Assembly: GCA_016744855.1 (NCBI GenBank) | Contig: JADGDO010000004.1 | Span: forward strand, 163,006-227,005 | Reading direction: 5' to 3' | DNA from: Candidatus Fermentibacteraceae bacterium | GTDB lineage: Bacteria; Fermentibacterota; Fermentibacteria; Fermentibacterales; JCC-6 | Length of the DNA: 64,000 nt | Part shown: positions 24,911 through 33,927 of the stretch, piece after piece | How positions within the stretch are numbered: the first letter of the stretch is position 1 | How the letters are laid out: each line of letters opens with the position of its first letter | The notes under the pieces: generated by a model | What the model was told of the DNA's origin: nothing | Databases searched by the model: none | Seen by the model: only the letters and a program-made list of their open reading frames with translations | Made by a program: the position numbers and the translations under genes

Positions 24911-25336
24911 ATGATGTTATTCATTGCTCTTACTATTCTATTGGCCATCTCTGAACCTGAGCTGCTTCCCTTGAATCAGACTGTACAGCTTAACCCTGAC
25001 ATACTACTGAATGATGATGTTTCAGATCTACTCGATGCTTCAGATCTGGTATTCACTGTAAAAAGTGTTACTAGGGGAATCTCCATTCTTGGCTGGAGTT
25101 CCGAAAAGTATGAGCTTGAAATCGGACAAGAATTAAAGGGAGACCTGCCTGAAGAAACTGTTGCTATATACGCTTTCCCCTGTGGGATGTATTCCAGACA
25201 GTTTTCATCACTCTCGGAAGGTGGTTCTGGTCTGATAGTTTTTGCCACAAGGTCCGATTCCAGTAGTAGTATGGAGGGGCTACGTTCTTATAAGGGACAT
25301 TTTAGCGTTTATCTTCATACTCTGAATACAGATTAA
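24911..25336 (+). CDS. small exported protein of unknown function
   Basis: A 141-residue product with an N-terminal signal (MMLFIALTILLAISEP) and a beta-rich domain in which DASDLVFTVKSVTRGI and YELEIGQELKGDLPEETVAIY resemble TIMP-like/OB-type modules seen in small secreted proteins. That likeness is weak. GGGAGG lies 6-7 bases before the ATG at 24911; the frame is open from 24875. Convergent with the EamA exporter gene. Confidence 0.6.
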   Translation: MMLFIALTILLAISEPELLPLNQTVQLNPDILLNDDVSDLLDASDLVFTVKSVTRGISILGWSSEKYELEIGQELKGDLPEETVAIYAFPCGMYSRQFSSLSEGGSGLIVFATRSDSSSSMEGLRSYKGHFSVYLHTLNTD

Positions 25337-25375
25337 GAGAACTGCTGTTTCTCCAGAAATCAGAATGTGACACAA

Positions 25376-26281
25376 TTAACCTTTAGTGAGTTGCTTTTTT
25401 CTAAACAATCTTCCATCGGTTACAGCAAGAGAAGCGAAGATAAGCACCATTCCGATAATAACATTCTGGCTCAAACTTTCACCCAGAACAGCGACTCCCA
25501 GGAAAATTGCGTTGACGGGTATTAGGAAAGTTACAAGCAGCAGGTTTGTCGGGCCCGTTAGAGCGAGAGTTTTGAAATAAAACACATAAGCCACAGTAGT
25601 ACTCAGAAGGGTTAAACCGGAGAGAGCGGCAAGAGTCTGCCCACCAATGTGAAGGCTTAGCGGATCTTCAAAAATAAATACGAGTGGAATCATCATTACT
25701 GCAGCACCGGTAAGTACACCAGTTGCAACCACTAGTGGTTCCATATTTCTGAATCTTCTTCCGTAGATTGCAGAGAAAGCGTAACACATTGCTGCACAAA
25801 GCATTGCAACTTGTCCTATTGATTTAAGTCCCGAAGAGCCGGCGGTATCTAATCCTATGAGAATGCCTACACCTGCCAGTCCGAGGATTACACCTGTTAT
25901 CCGCAGGGGTGTCATTCTTTCTTCGGAGGTAAGGAAATGTGCCAAAACTACACTGAAAAGAGGAGCTGATGCATTAAGGATAGAAGCAATGCTTGTGTTT
26001 ACATGCTGCTGTCCCCAGATGATAAGGCTGAAAGGAATCAGATTATTAAGAGCTCCCATTACAAAAAAGGCTCTCCATGTTTTCCTGCATGAAGGCATTT
26101 TTTTTCCTGATGCGTATACGAGTCCCGTAAGTATAATTGCTGAAAATCCGACTCTGATAAGTACAATTGTCAGTGGGGTAATCTCTCGAAGGGTGAGTTT
26201 AATAAAGAAGAACGAGGCTCCCCATAACACGGAAAGCAGTCCTATGTAGATGTATGCCCTAAGAGACATCGACTGATTCAT
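25376..26281 (-). CDS. DMT/EamA family exporter
   Basis: A 301-residue inner-membrane transporter with about ten membrane helices in two EamA repeats. The first repeat opens with LLSVLWGASFFFIKLTLREITPL and the second with LCAAMCYAFSAIYGRRF; LASILNASAPLF-like and TFLIPVNAIFLGVAVLGE are the usual EamA signatures. Relatives export amino acids or other metabolites; the substrate is unknown. AAGG lies 6 bases before the ATG. Divergent from the GNAT gene at 26466. Confidence 0.9.
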   Translation of the reverse strand: MNQSMSLRAYIYIGLLSVLWGASFFFIKLTLREITPLTIVLIRVGFSAIILTGLVYASGKKMPSCRKTWRAFFVMGALNNLIPFSLIIWGQQHVNTSIASILNASAPLFSVVLAHFLTSEERMTPLRITGVILGLAGVGILIGLDTAGSSGLKSIGQVAMLCAAMCYAFSAIYGRRFRNMEPLVVATGVLTGAAVMMIPLVFIFEDPLSLHIGGQTLAALSGLTLLSTTVAYVFYFKTLALTGPTNLLLVTFLIPVNAIFLGVAVLGESLSQNVIIGMVLIFASLAVTDGRLFRKKQLTKG

Positions 26282-26465
26282 TGGTACCTTCCCGTAGCTT
26301 TATATGGTAGAGATTCTGAAGGCCGAATATACAGTATATCGGTTAACTGTGATCGGTTTCTGGGTCAGGATAGTGTTAAGGGATTAGTTTTTATTGGGAG
26401 ATGCATTTCTGATATCTATTGATGAAGTTATGTTACATCGATGGGGTCTTTCTCTGGAGGGGATA

Positions 26466-27053
26466 ATGACTGACAGTAATATTGATATATGTACAGGATT
26501 GTCTCTTGCTATGCTTGAAGCAAAACACAGTGCAGATGTGTATAATCTTGTTTGCAGTAGCAGAGAGCACCTGAGGGGTTGGCTTCCCTGGGTGGACGGT
26601 GTTGTCTCACTCGAGGACACTTCCGCTTTTATTACAGGTACAATAGAGCAGAATGATAAAGGTAAAGGTTCACAGTATCTAATCGAATACTTTGGAAAAG
26701 CTGCTGGAGTTATTGGTTTTCAACCGATTGACTGGCGCAAAAGAAATGTTCAGATCGGCTATTGGCTGGGTAAGGAGTTTACCGGAAAAGGTCTTGTTAC
26801 CGGTTCAGTTAAGAGAGTTTTAGAAGTCGGATTTCATGAACTGGAGCTGAACAAGATCGAAATAAGATGTGCTACCGCTAATCTCGCCAGCCGGGCTGTT
26901 GCTGAAAGACTCGGTATGGTATATGAAGGAACCCTTCGGGAAGAGGAATGGCTATATGATCACTTTGTGGATCATGCGGTGTATTCGATACTTCAGAGCG
27001 AGTATAAGCCCGGAGTAGAAGTAACCGGAAACCGGAACGAGATTGGGAAATGA
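26466..27053 (+). CDS. RimJ/RimL-type GNAT acetyltransferase
   Basis: A 195-residue acetyltransferase of the RimJ/RimL group: REHLRGWLPWVD, a beta strand VIGFQPIDWRKRNVQIGYWL, motif A in KEFTGKGLVTGSVKRVL and the family end ASRAVAERLGMVYEGTLREE. RimJ/L enzymes acetylate N termini of ribosomal proteins, but many relatives act on other substrates, so the substrate is open. The ATG at 26466 has GGAGG 5 bases upstream and is preferred over the longer frame from 26394. It overlaps the DUF202 gene by ATGA. Confidence 0.88.
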   Translation: MTDSNIDICTGLSLAMLEAKHSADVYNLVCSSREHLRGWLPWVDGVVSLEDTSAFITGTIEQNDKGKGSQYLIEYFGKAAGVIGFQPIDWRKRNVQIGYWLGKEFTGKGLVTGSVKRVLEVGFHELELNKIEIRCATANLASRAVAERLGMVYEGTLREEEWLYDHFVDHAVYSILQSEYKPGVEVTGNRNEIGK

Positions 27054-27298
27054 CAGATAAACACAAACATTCGGAACGAGATCGCCTTGCTAGGGAGAGA
27101 ACTTCTCTTGCTAACGAACGAACTTTTTTATCATACATTCGAACCGGGATCATGCTTTTTGCAACAGGGGCAACTCTCCTAAAGCTTTTCCCATTGTCCA
27201 AGTTGTTTCTTGCTTTGGGAGTTGTAATTATAGCATTCAGTTTCGTAACTTTTGTGCTGGGTCTCTTTCGATACAGAAAAATGAAAACAAAAATATAG
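27050..27298 (+). CDS. DUF202 family membrane protein
   Basis: An 82-residue inner-membrane protein of the DUF202/YidH family. It has the characteristic N-terminal RERTSLANERTFLSYIRTG, followed by two membrane helices (about 33-50 and 53-73) and a basic tail. Function unknown. The start overlaps the GNAT stop (ATGA), and the P-type ATPase gene begins 34 bases later. Confidence 0.88.
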   Translation: MTDKHKHSERDRLARERTSLANERTFLSYIRTGIMLFATGATLLKLFPLSKLFLALGVVIIAFSFVTFVLGLFRYRKMKTKI

Positions 27299-27332
27299 AT
27301 TGTGTCTGTGACCAATAATGAATGGATGAAAA

Positions 27333-30086
27333 TTGAAAACCACCGATTTTTACAAACTTACTCCTTCCGAGGCACTTTCTTCGCTTAATTCAAGCAGGAA
27401 CGGCCTACCGCGGGAAACTGCAGCCGCCTACCGGAGCGAGCACGGCTCAAATGAGATTGCAGTAGAGAAATCCGTTCCCAAGTGGCTGGTTTTCCTTTCC
27501 CAGTTTAAGGAACTCCTGGTGCTTGTTCTTATAGCAGCTGGAATTATCTCTATTGCTGTTGGAAGCTATCAGGATGGCGCAGTGATGTTCGTCATTGTTT
27601 TTGTTAACGCGGTGATCGGTTTTGTTCAGGAATACAAAGCAGGAAAAATTCTGGAGAAGCTGAAAGCTCTTATCAAATCTCCTGCAAAGGTTATTATTGA
27701 TGGTCAGCTAAGCGAACTGCCTCAGTCCGATCTTGTTCCGGGAGATATTGTAGAGGTAGAGGCCGGTGACAAAATTCCAGCCGACATAAGGCTTCTTGAG
27801 GCATACAATCTCCGTACAAATGATTTCTCTCTTACCGGTGAATCCATGCCCCAGGAGAAGGACACCGAAGCTGTAACCGAAGACACTATCCTTGCCGACA
27901 GACACAACATGGTTTTTACCGGTACCACGGTTGCAACAGGAAGTGCAATAGGAGTTGTGGTTAGAACCGGGCGAAATACCGAAATGGGCAAGATCGCATG
28001 TATGGCCTCTGAAACTGTCACAGCCATGTCTCCTTTGCAGATGGAACTGAATATTCTTGCAAAGTGGCTTACTGCCATTGTCGTTTTCCTCAGTGCTGTT
28101 CTGTTTTTTGTAGGTGTACAGCAGGGTTTCACGGTCATTAACAGCCTTATCTACGCACTTGGAATTGCAGTGGCATCTGTTCCTCAGGCATTACCTGCCC
28201 AAGTTACAGTTGCTCTTTCAGTAGCAAGCAAGAGGCTTGCTGAGAGGAAGGTTGTAGTTAAAAGTCTACCGAGTGTGGAAACCCTCGGATCGACATCGGT
28301 CATCTGCACCGACAAGACTGGAACACTTACCAAGAATGAAATGACTGTAACAGGTGTCTGGTATAACGGATCTATCTATGATGTTAAGGGACTTGGTTAC
28401 AAACCAGAGGGAAGCATACACCACAGCGACGGAACCAAACTCACCGAAGAGCAGATAGGGCAGATGGAAATTCTGCTTGATGCCGGAACAATGGCTTCCA
28501 ATGCAGAGATACACGAGCCGGACAGTGATCACTCAAGCTGGTATCCCGTCGGTGATCCTACAGAGGCGGCTTTAATAACACTTTCAACAAAGCTCGGCAC
28601 CAGAAGCCCCGTAGAGGATCAGGAAAACCCTGAAATCAAGGAATTCCCCTTTGATTCAGAGAGAAAGAGAATGAGCTCGGTCAGGCAGTTTGGAGACAAG
28701 CATCAGCTTGCAATGAAGGGGGCTACCGGAAGTGTTCTCTCCGTGAGCAAGTTCATCTACCGTGACGGTGAATCTGTACCCATTACAGAAACTGACATTA
28801 AAGAGATAACTAGACTGAATGAAGAGTACTCGGACAGAGCTTTACGAGTGCTTGCAATTGGTTTCCGCCCCCTCGAAAACGATGGAACTGATTACACCAT
28901 GGAGACGGTGGAGAAAGACATCGTCTTCCTCGGACTGATATTCATGATGGATCCGCCTAAAGAGGGCGTTAAGGAGGCGATTGCTTCCTGTCACATGGCA
29001 GATATCAGAGTAATAATAATGACTGGAGATCATGCGATAACAGCCAAGGCAATCGGTCGGGAAATCGGTCTATCAAAAGATGGAGATCCTCTTGTATACA
29101 CAGGCGCTGAACTCGAAAAAATGGAAAACAGTGAGCTGAATGAAATACTTGCCGGAGGGAAAGCAATTGTTTTCAGCAGGGTAAACCCTGAGCACAAACT
29201 CCGTATTGTTACGCTACTCGAGGAACAGGGCGAAGTGGTTGCAGTGACTGGTGACGGAGTTAATGATGCTCCTGCGCTGAAGAAAGCAAACATCGGTGTT
29301 GCGATGGGGATTACAGGAACCGATGTTTCCAAGGAAGCTGCAGAACTGATACTTCTGGATGACAGTTTCACATCTCTTGTTTTTGCGGTTCGTGAAGGTA
29401 GAACCATCTATTCCAACTTGAAGAAGACCATCCTTGCATCAATGACAACAAATGCTGCAGAACTGGGTGTGGTAATTCTGGGTCTTATCGCAGTTTCAAC
29501 CGGTAACTGGGCAATTCCTATTCTTGCCATTCAGATTCTTGCAATTGATCTTCTAGCAGAAATTATGCCCCTTACCTTCCTGACATTTGATCCTTCTTCA
29601 AAGAGCATTATGCAGGAACCTCCACGCGATTTGAAGGCCCATATCATGAACCGGGAAACTGCTTTTGAAGTTTTGCTTCTTGGCGCTCTTATCGGTCTGC
29701 TTGCCTTTGGTAACTATGCATACAGCGGAATTAGAGAAGGGCTTACATTCTTAAGCGGTGAGGCAATGACTCTTGACTACATGAGAGCTACAACGCTTGC
29801 ATACCTCACAATTGCTTTCTGTCAGTTCGTGAATGTGCTTTCTCGAAGGTTCTACTACACATCCTTGTTTAACAGAAATTTCTTTACCAACAGAATTCTA
29901 CTTTGGTCAATACTAGGTTCTGCCGGAATAATTTTGCTTTTTGTTAACATTCCAGCACTTGCAGGCTTCCTTTACTTCTCTGCACTGGGGTTCAACGACT
30001 GGATGTGTATCGCTGCATCGACATCGATATTCCTATTTGTATTCGAGATGCTAAAAGTAGGAAGAAGAGCAAGGAGGAAGATTTAA
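27333..30086 (+). CDS. cation-transporting P-type ATPase (type II-like)
   Basis: A 917-residue pump. A cation-ATPase N domain (YKLTPSEALSSLNSSRNGLP) is followed by TGES at 168-171 (dephosphorylation), DKTGTLT with phosphorylated D327, MMDPPKEG, TGDGVNDAP at 639-647 and about ten membrane helices, as in SERCA/PMR1-type Ca2+ or related pumps. The helix-4 motif is VPQALP (P284, Q285), where SERCA has PEGLP; loss of that glutamate makes plain Ca2+ transport uncertain. The only possible start in frame is TTG 27333, because TGA lies two codons upstream, and it has only a weak ribosome site. The next gene follows one base after the stop. Confidence 0.92.
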   Translation: MKTTDFYKLTPSEALSSLNSSRNGLPRETAAAYRSEHGSNEIAVEKSVPKWLVFLSQFKELLVLVLIAAGIISIAVGSYQDGAVMFVIVFVNAVIGFVQEYKAGKILEKLKALIKSPAKVIIDGQLSELPQSDLVPGDIVEVEAGDKIPADIRLLEAYNLRTNDFSLTGESMPQEKDTEAVTEDTILADRHNMVFTGTTVATGSAIGVVVRTGRNTEMGKIACMASETVTAMSPLQMELNILAKWLTAIVVFLSAVLFFVGVQQGFTVINSLIYALGIAVASVPQALPAQVTVALSVASKRLAERKVVVKSLPSVETLGSTSVICTDKTGTLTKNEMTVTGVWYNGSIYDVKGLGYKPEGSIHHSDGTKLTEEQIGQMEILLDAGTMASNAEIHEPDSDHSSWYPVGDPTEAALITLSTKLGTRSPVEDQENPEIKEFPFDSERKRMSSVRQFGDKHQLAMKGATGSVLSVSKFIYRDGESVPITETDIKEITRLNEEYSDRALRVLAIGFRPLENDGTDYTMETVEKDIVFLGLIFMMDPPKEGVKEAIASCHMADIRVIIMTGDHAITAKAIGREIGLSKDGDPLVYTGAELEKMENSELNEILAGGKAIVFSRVNPEHKLRIVTLLEEQGEVVAVTGDGVNDAPALKKANIGVAMGITGTDVSKEAAELILLDDSFTSLVFAVREGRTIYSNLKKTILASMTTNAAELGVVILGLIAVSTGNWAIPILAIQILAIDLLAEIMPLTFLTFDPSSKSIMQEPPRDLKAHIMNRETAFEVLLLGALIGLLAFGNYAYSGIREGLTFLSGEAMTLDYMRATTLAYLTIAFCQFVNVLSRRFYYTSLFNRNFFTNRILLWSILGSAGIILLFVNIPALAGFLYFSALGFNDWMCIAASTSIFLFVFEMLKVGRRARRKI

Positions 30087-30087
30087 A

Positions 30088-30492
30088 GTGAGTTCAGGAG
30101 CCAGTAGAAGCAGAGTGAAGCTCTTTTTTCTTCTATTGCTAGTTGTTGCTACCGGCCTGTTCTCCAGGAGTGAACATGCTTCAATACTTCCTGTGTTTGT
30201 TCAAACATATGCCGGTGATACGTTGTGGGCTTTGGCTCTGTTTACCTTTCTTGCATTTGTTTCATCTTCGGCAGGAACAAAAGAACTTGTCATGATCTCA
30301 CTCATTCTTGCATTTGTTGTTGAATTTAGCCAGTTGTATCAGGCGGAGTGGATCAATTCTATCCGAAACACAGTTCCCGGAGGATTGATACTTGGTTTCG
30401 GCTTTAAATGGTCTGACCTTGTCTGTTACAGTGTGGGTATTTTTATCGGATTTTTGTTTGACTCATTGAAAAGAACTCCCGGAAGCGGGTAG
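30088..30492 (+). CDS. DUF2809 family membrane protein
   Basis: A 134-residue inner-membrane protein with four to five helices matching DUF2809: ATGLFSRSEHASILPVFVQTY, YAGDTLWALALFTFLAF, LAFVVEFSQLYQAEWINSIR and GFGFKWSDLVCYSVG. Role unknown. It starts at GTG 30088 with AAGGAGG about 10 bases upstream, inside the ATPase gene end, so the two are coupled. Confidence 0.85.
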   Translation: MSSGASRSRVKLFFLLLLVVATGLFSRSEHASILPVFVQTYAGDTLWALALFTFLAFVSSSAGTKELVMISLILAFVVEFSQLYQAEWINSIRNTVPGGLILGFGFKWSDLVCYSVGIFIGFLFDSLKRTPGSG

Positions 30493-30514
30493 AGTAGCTG
30501 GATAAGGGGGAAGA

Positions 30515-31294
30515 ATGATTTCTTTAGTTGCAATTCTCTGCGTGACCGGTGTGAATCCTGTCCCGGGCGGGGTGATTCACAGCGGAGCTGATATTGTATC
30601 CTGCGACTTGATGATAAGTAGTCTTCAGAATGTTGATGTCGTTTTTGTAGGAGAGAAGCATGATGATTCTTTCGCTCACGATTGGGAGCTGTTTTTATGG
30701 CAGTCCTTAGCCTCAGACGAAAGAGCTTTAGCCCTCGAGATGTTTGAGACAGATGTTCAGTCTCTATTGGATTCATATCTTGCAGGGGAAATAAGCAGGG
30801 AAGAATTTCTTGCTGACTCAAGACCGTGGAGCAATTACGACACAGACTATTCTCCTATGGTAGAGTATGCCAGAGATGGTGGATTCGCGGTTATAGCCGC
30901 TAATGTTCCAAGAACGTATGCTGCGATGGTTGCAAGGAACGGCTTTGCTTCTGTTCTTTCAGAGCCTGGATTTGAGGATCTTTCTATTGACTCATCAAGC
31001 ACGCTTTACAGAGAGATGTTCTTGGCTACCATGGAGGCTATGGGAGATCAGATGCACGGTATGCCTCTCGATCCTGAAAATATGTACCGCGCTCAGCTTC
31101 TGAAGGATGCTGTTATGGCCAGGTCTATTGAGGGCAGAAGTGTTGTTTTTATCTGCGGCAGTTTCCACAGTGATTTCCATTCAGGCATTCCTGATCAACT
31201 CTCTTCAGATTCTTTTCTTACTGTGTCGATTCTAGGTGAAGGCGAAGAGTATTCTCCTGACCTGGCAGATTTTGTAATAATCAGGGAGAATTAG
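30515..31294 (+). CDS. ChaN-like protein (DUF399, haem/iron-binding family)
   Basis: A 259-residue exported protein of the ChaN family. DVVFVGEKHDDSFAHDWEL carries the glutamate-lysine-histidine stretch of the fold; LALEMFETDVQSLLDSYL, ANVPRTYA and VVFICGSFHSDFHSG follow as in ChaN. Campylobacter ChaN binds haem as an iron-regulated lipoprotein; here the N terminus has only a short hydrophobic signal (MISLVAILCVTGV) and no clear lipobox. AAGGGGG lies 4 bases before the ATG. A hairpin follows the stop codon. Confidence 0.82.
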   Translation: MISLVAILCVTGVNPVPGGVIHSGADIVSCDLMISSLQNVDVVFVGEKHDDSFAHDWELFLWQSLASDERALALEMFETDVQSLLDSYLAGEISREEFLADSRPWSNYDTDYSPMVEYARDGGFAVIAANVPRTYAAMVARNGFASVLSEPGFEDLSIDSSSTLYREMFLATMEAMGDQMHGMPLDPENMYRAQLLKDAVMARSIEGRSVVFICGSFHSDFHSGIPDQLSSDSFLTVSILGEGEEYSPDLADFVIIREN

Positions 31295-31306
31295 AAGACA
31301 TCAGCA

Positions 31307-31333
31307 GAGGGCAATTGTATTATAATTGCCCTC
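31307..31333. terminator. hairpin between the chaN-like gene and prfB
   Basis: GAGGGCAATT (31307-31316) pairs perfectly with AATTGCCCTC (31324-31333) around a 7-base loop. It lies 13 bases after the ChaN-like stop and 27 before prfB. No T-run follows, so it may be a weak terminator or an mRNA-stabilising hairpin. Confidence 0.5.
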
Positions 31334-31360
31334 ACCCATTACCTGCTATCTGGAGGAAGA

Positions 31361-32459
31361 ATGACACACACAGAGCTTATCACGGAGATCCGTGGGGCAG
31401 GGGAGCGCGCTCGTTTGCTCAAGGAGCGTCTTTGACTTTGTTCTCCTGATTGAGAATGAAAAAAAACTAGAACTTGAGATGACAAAAGAAGGTTTCTGGA
31501 ACGACAGAAACAAGGCTCTTGAGATAATTTCAAAACTAAAAAAAATTCAGAACTGGACCGATCCGCTCGGGAAGCTTTCCCTGAAGATTGAAGACCTTGA
31601 TGCAGCTCTGGAGCTGCTTGAGATGGAAGATGATATTGGTATCAGAACCGATGCTCAGATTCGTGTGGGAGAGGTTACCCACAGTCTTGATCAGCTTGAG
31701 TTCCGTCAGATGCTCTCCGGGGAGCATGATGGATCTGACTGCATTCTAACCGTTCGCTCTGGTGCAGGTGGTGTCGACAGCCATGACTGGACCGAGATGC
31801 TGATGAAAATGTACACCTACTGGGCTGAAAAGCAGGGTTTTGAAGTTACTGTTCTCGACACGTCGCCGGGTGATACTGTTGGCATGAGAGAAGCTGTTCT
31901 ATCTATCAAGGGTCCTTATGCTTTCGGATACCTGTTTGCTGAAAAGGGGATCCACAGACTTGTCCGCCGAAGCCCATTTGACCCAAGCAACAGAAGGCAC
32001 ACGAGTTTCGCTTCTGTTTTTCCCCTGCCTGATATCGATGATTCTATTGTTGTTGATATCAACCCTGAGGATGTAAGAACAGATGTTTTCAGAGCGAGTG
32101 GAGCGGGAGGCCAGCACATCAATAAAACATCGAGTGCTGTTCGATTGACACACCTGCCGACCGGAATTGCCGTTACCTGTCAGAACGAAAGAAGTCAGCA
32201 CAGAAACCGCGAGCTAGCCTGGAAAGTTCTTAGAGCCAGAATGTATGAACTTGAAGAAGAGAAGCGTAGGAAAGAACGTGAGAAGCTTGAGAATACCAAG
32301 AGTGATGTTTCATGGGGACATCAGATTAGATCTTACGTGCTTCACCCTTATCAGATGGTTAAGGATCACAGAACCGGTAATGAGATTTCAGATGTAGATG
32401 GTTTTCTTGGGGGAAACATCCAGGAATTCATTGAAGAATATTTAAGAAAGAGTAAGTAA
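31361..32459 (+). CDS. prfB: peptide chain release factor 2 (programmed +1 frameshift)
   Basis: Recognises UGA and UAA stop codons and releases the nascent chain. Reading begins at ATG 31361 (GGAGG 4 bases upstream) for 24 codons, meets an in-frame TGA at 31433-31435, and continues after a +1 shift as DFVLLIENEKKLE. Total product 365 residues, the usual RF2 length. The SPF tripeptide that reads the stop codon is at 204-206 (RRSPFDPS), and the catalytic GGQ at 249-251 (GAGGQHINKTSS). Annotating only the zero frame would give a 24-residue peptide, and an ORF search would wrongly start it at 31392. lysS begins one base after the stop. Confidence 0.95.
31421..31436 (+). promoter_or_regulatory. 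prfB autoregulatory +1 frameshift site
   Basis: Shine-Dalgarno-like AAGGAG (31421-31426), one codon (CGT), then CTT TGA C (31430-31436). The layout matches the Escherichia coli site AGGGGG-TAT-CTT-TGA-C. Low RF2 slows termination at UGA and favours slipping into the +1 frame, so RF2 controls its own synthesis. Confidence 0.95.
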
Positions 32460-32460
32460 C

Positions 32461-33927
32461 ATGGCAATTGAAGAAAATGAATTTATAGGCATACGCCTTG
32501 AGAAGCTTGATGGCATAAGGGAAATGGGAATAGCTCCATTTCCTGCACAGACCCCTGACAGGCAACCCGTAGAAGCTCTCCGAAGCATCGGTGAAACTGA
32601 AGAGATTCAAAGCACAAGCGGGCGTATCATGGCAAAGAGGAAGCACGGAAAAACTGTTTTCTGTGACATCACGGATCCAACAGGAAGAATTCAGCTTTTC
32701 ATCAACAAGAAGAATCTTGATGAGGATAGCTGGGAGCTACTCGGCAAAATGGATCTGGGCGATATCATCTGGGTCAGTGGTGCTCTTTTTATAACAAGAA
32801 CAGGAGAGCTCTCAGTAAGAGTAGAAACTCTTATGCTTCTGACGAAGGCTGTTCGCCCGATGCCTGTTGTGAAGACTGATGCCGATGGCGAGATTCATGA
32901 TGCTGTTAGCGACCCAGACTTTATCTACAGACACAGATGTGTTGATCTCATGCTGAACGAGGAATCGAAGAATAGGTTTATTGCCAGAAGCAAAATCATT
33001 TCTGCGGTAAGGAAATACCTTGATTCATCTGATTTTCTTGAAGTTGAGACTCCTGTTCTCCAACAGATTTACGGTGGTGCAGCTGCTGATCCCTTTGTAA
33101 GCCACTACAATTCTCTGGATGAAGAGTGTTACCTAAGAATTGCAACCGAACTCTATCTGAAGAGGCTTGTGTCAGGAGGAATCGACCGCGTTTATGAGAT
33201 TGGCAAAGATTTCAGGAATGAAGGTATTGACAGAACTCACAGTCCGGAATTCACGCAGCTTGAGCTTTACGAAGCATGGACAGATTACAACGGAATGATG
33301 AAGAGATTTGAAGAGATAGTGGAAGCCGCCGCCAAGGCTGCAGGAGTTGGACCTATAGTAGAATTCGCTGGTCATGAGGTTGATCTCACTCCTCCTTTCA
33401 AAAGAGTCCCATTTGTTCCGACTCTTCATGAGAAGAGCGGGGAAGAGCTCTTCGAGTGGGATGCAGAGAGACTTTCAGCGCTTGTTAAAAGTCTGGGTCT
33501 TGGAGATGACGTCAAAGACAGACCGACTCTTCTGGACAAACTCTTTGACCACTATGTAACTCCACATCTTATTCAACCGAGTTTTGTAATTGATTATCCT
33601 GTGGAACTCTCTCCTCTAGCCAAACAGAAGACAGATGATCCGAGAATTACCGAGCGGTTCGAGGCATTTATTGCTGGAGTTGAACTTGCCAATGCTTTCA
33701 GCGAACAGAATGACCCGATTTATCAGAGGGAAGTACTCGAGAATCAGGCAGATCTGAGTGAACATCGCAAAGGAGTGGTTGATCAGGAATTCCTTTATGC
33801 TCTTGAGGTTGGAATGCCACCGACAGGCGGACTGGGTATCGGAGTGGATCGACTGGTTATGATTCTTACCGGTGCGATGAATATCAGGGATACAATTCTG
33901 TTTCCTCATCTCCGAAGGGGGCAATGA
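32461..33927 (+). CDS. lysS: lysyl-tRNA synthetase, class II
   Basis: Charges tRNA-Lys with lysine. An N-terminal OB-fold anticodon-binding domain (about 55-160, GRIMAKRKHGKTVFCDITD) is followed by the class II catalytic core: motif 1 near FLEVETPVLQQIYGGA, motif 2 in EIGKDFRNEGIDRTHSPEF and motif 3 in GLGIGVDRLVMIL. The 488-residue length is normal. It sits one base after prfB, a common gene pair, and overlaps the lolC/E start by ATGA. Confidence 0.97.
   Translation: MAIEENEFIGIRLEKLDGIREMGIAPFPAQTPDRQPVEALRSIGETEEIQSTSGRIMAKRKHGKTVFCDITDPTGRIQLFINKKNLDEDSWELLGKMDLGDIIWVSGALFITRTGELSVRVETLMLLTKAVRPMPVVKTDADGEIHDAVSDPDFIYRHRCVDLMLNEESKNRFIARSKIISAVRKYLDSSDFLEVETPVLQQIYGGAAADPFVSHYNSLDEECYLRIATELYLKRLVSGGIDRVYEIGKDFRNEGIDRTHSPEFTQLELYEAWTDYNGMMKRFEEIVEAAAKAAGVGPIVEFAGHEVDLTPPFKRVPFVPTLHEKSGEELFEWDAERLSALVKSLGLGDDVKDRPTLLDKLFDHYVTPHLIQPSFVIDYPVELSPLAKQKTDDPRITERFEAFIAGVELANAFSEQNDPIYQREVLENQADLSEHRKGVVDQEFLYALEVGMPPTGGLGIGVDRLVMILTGAMNIRDTILFPHLRRGQ

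Noticed and set aside
31392-32459. prfB starting at ATG 31392 without a frameshift
   Set aside because: It gives a foreign N terminus (MGQGSALVCSRSV); the frameshift site at 31421-31436 explains the true start at 31361.
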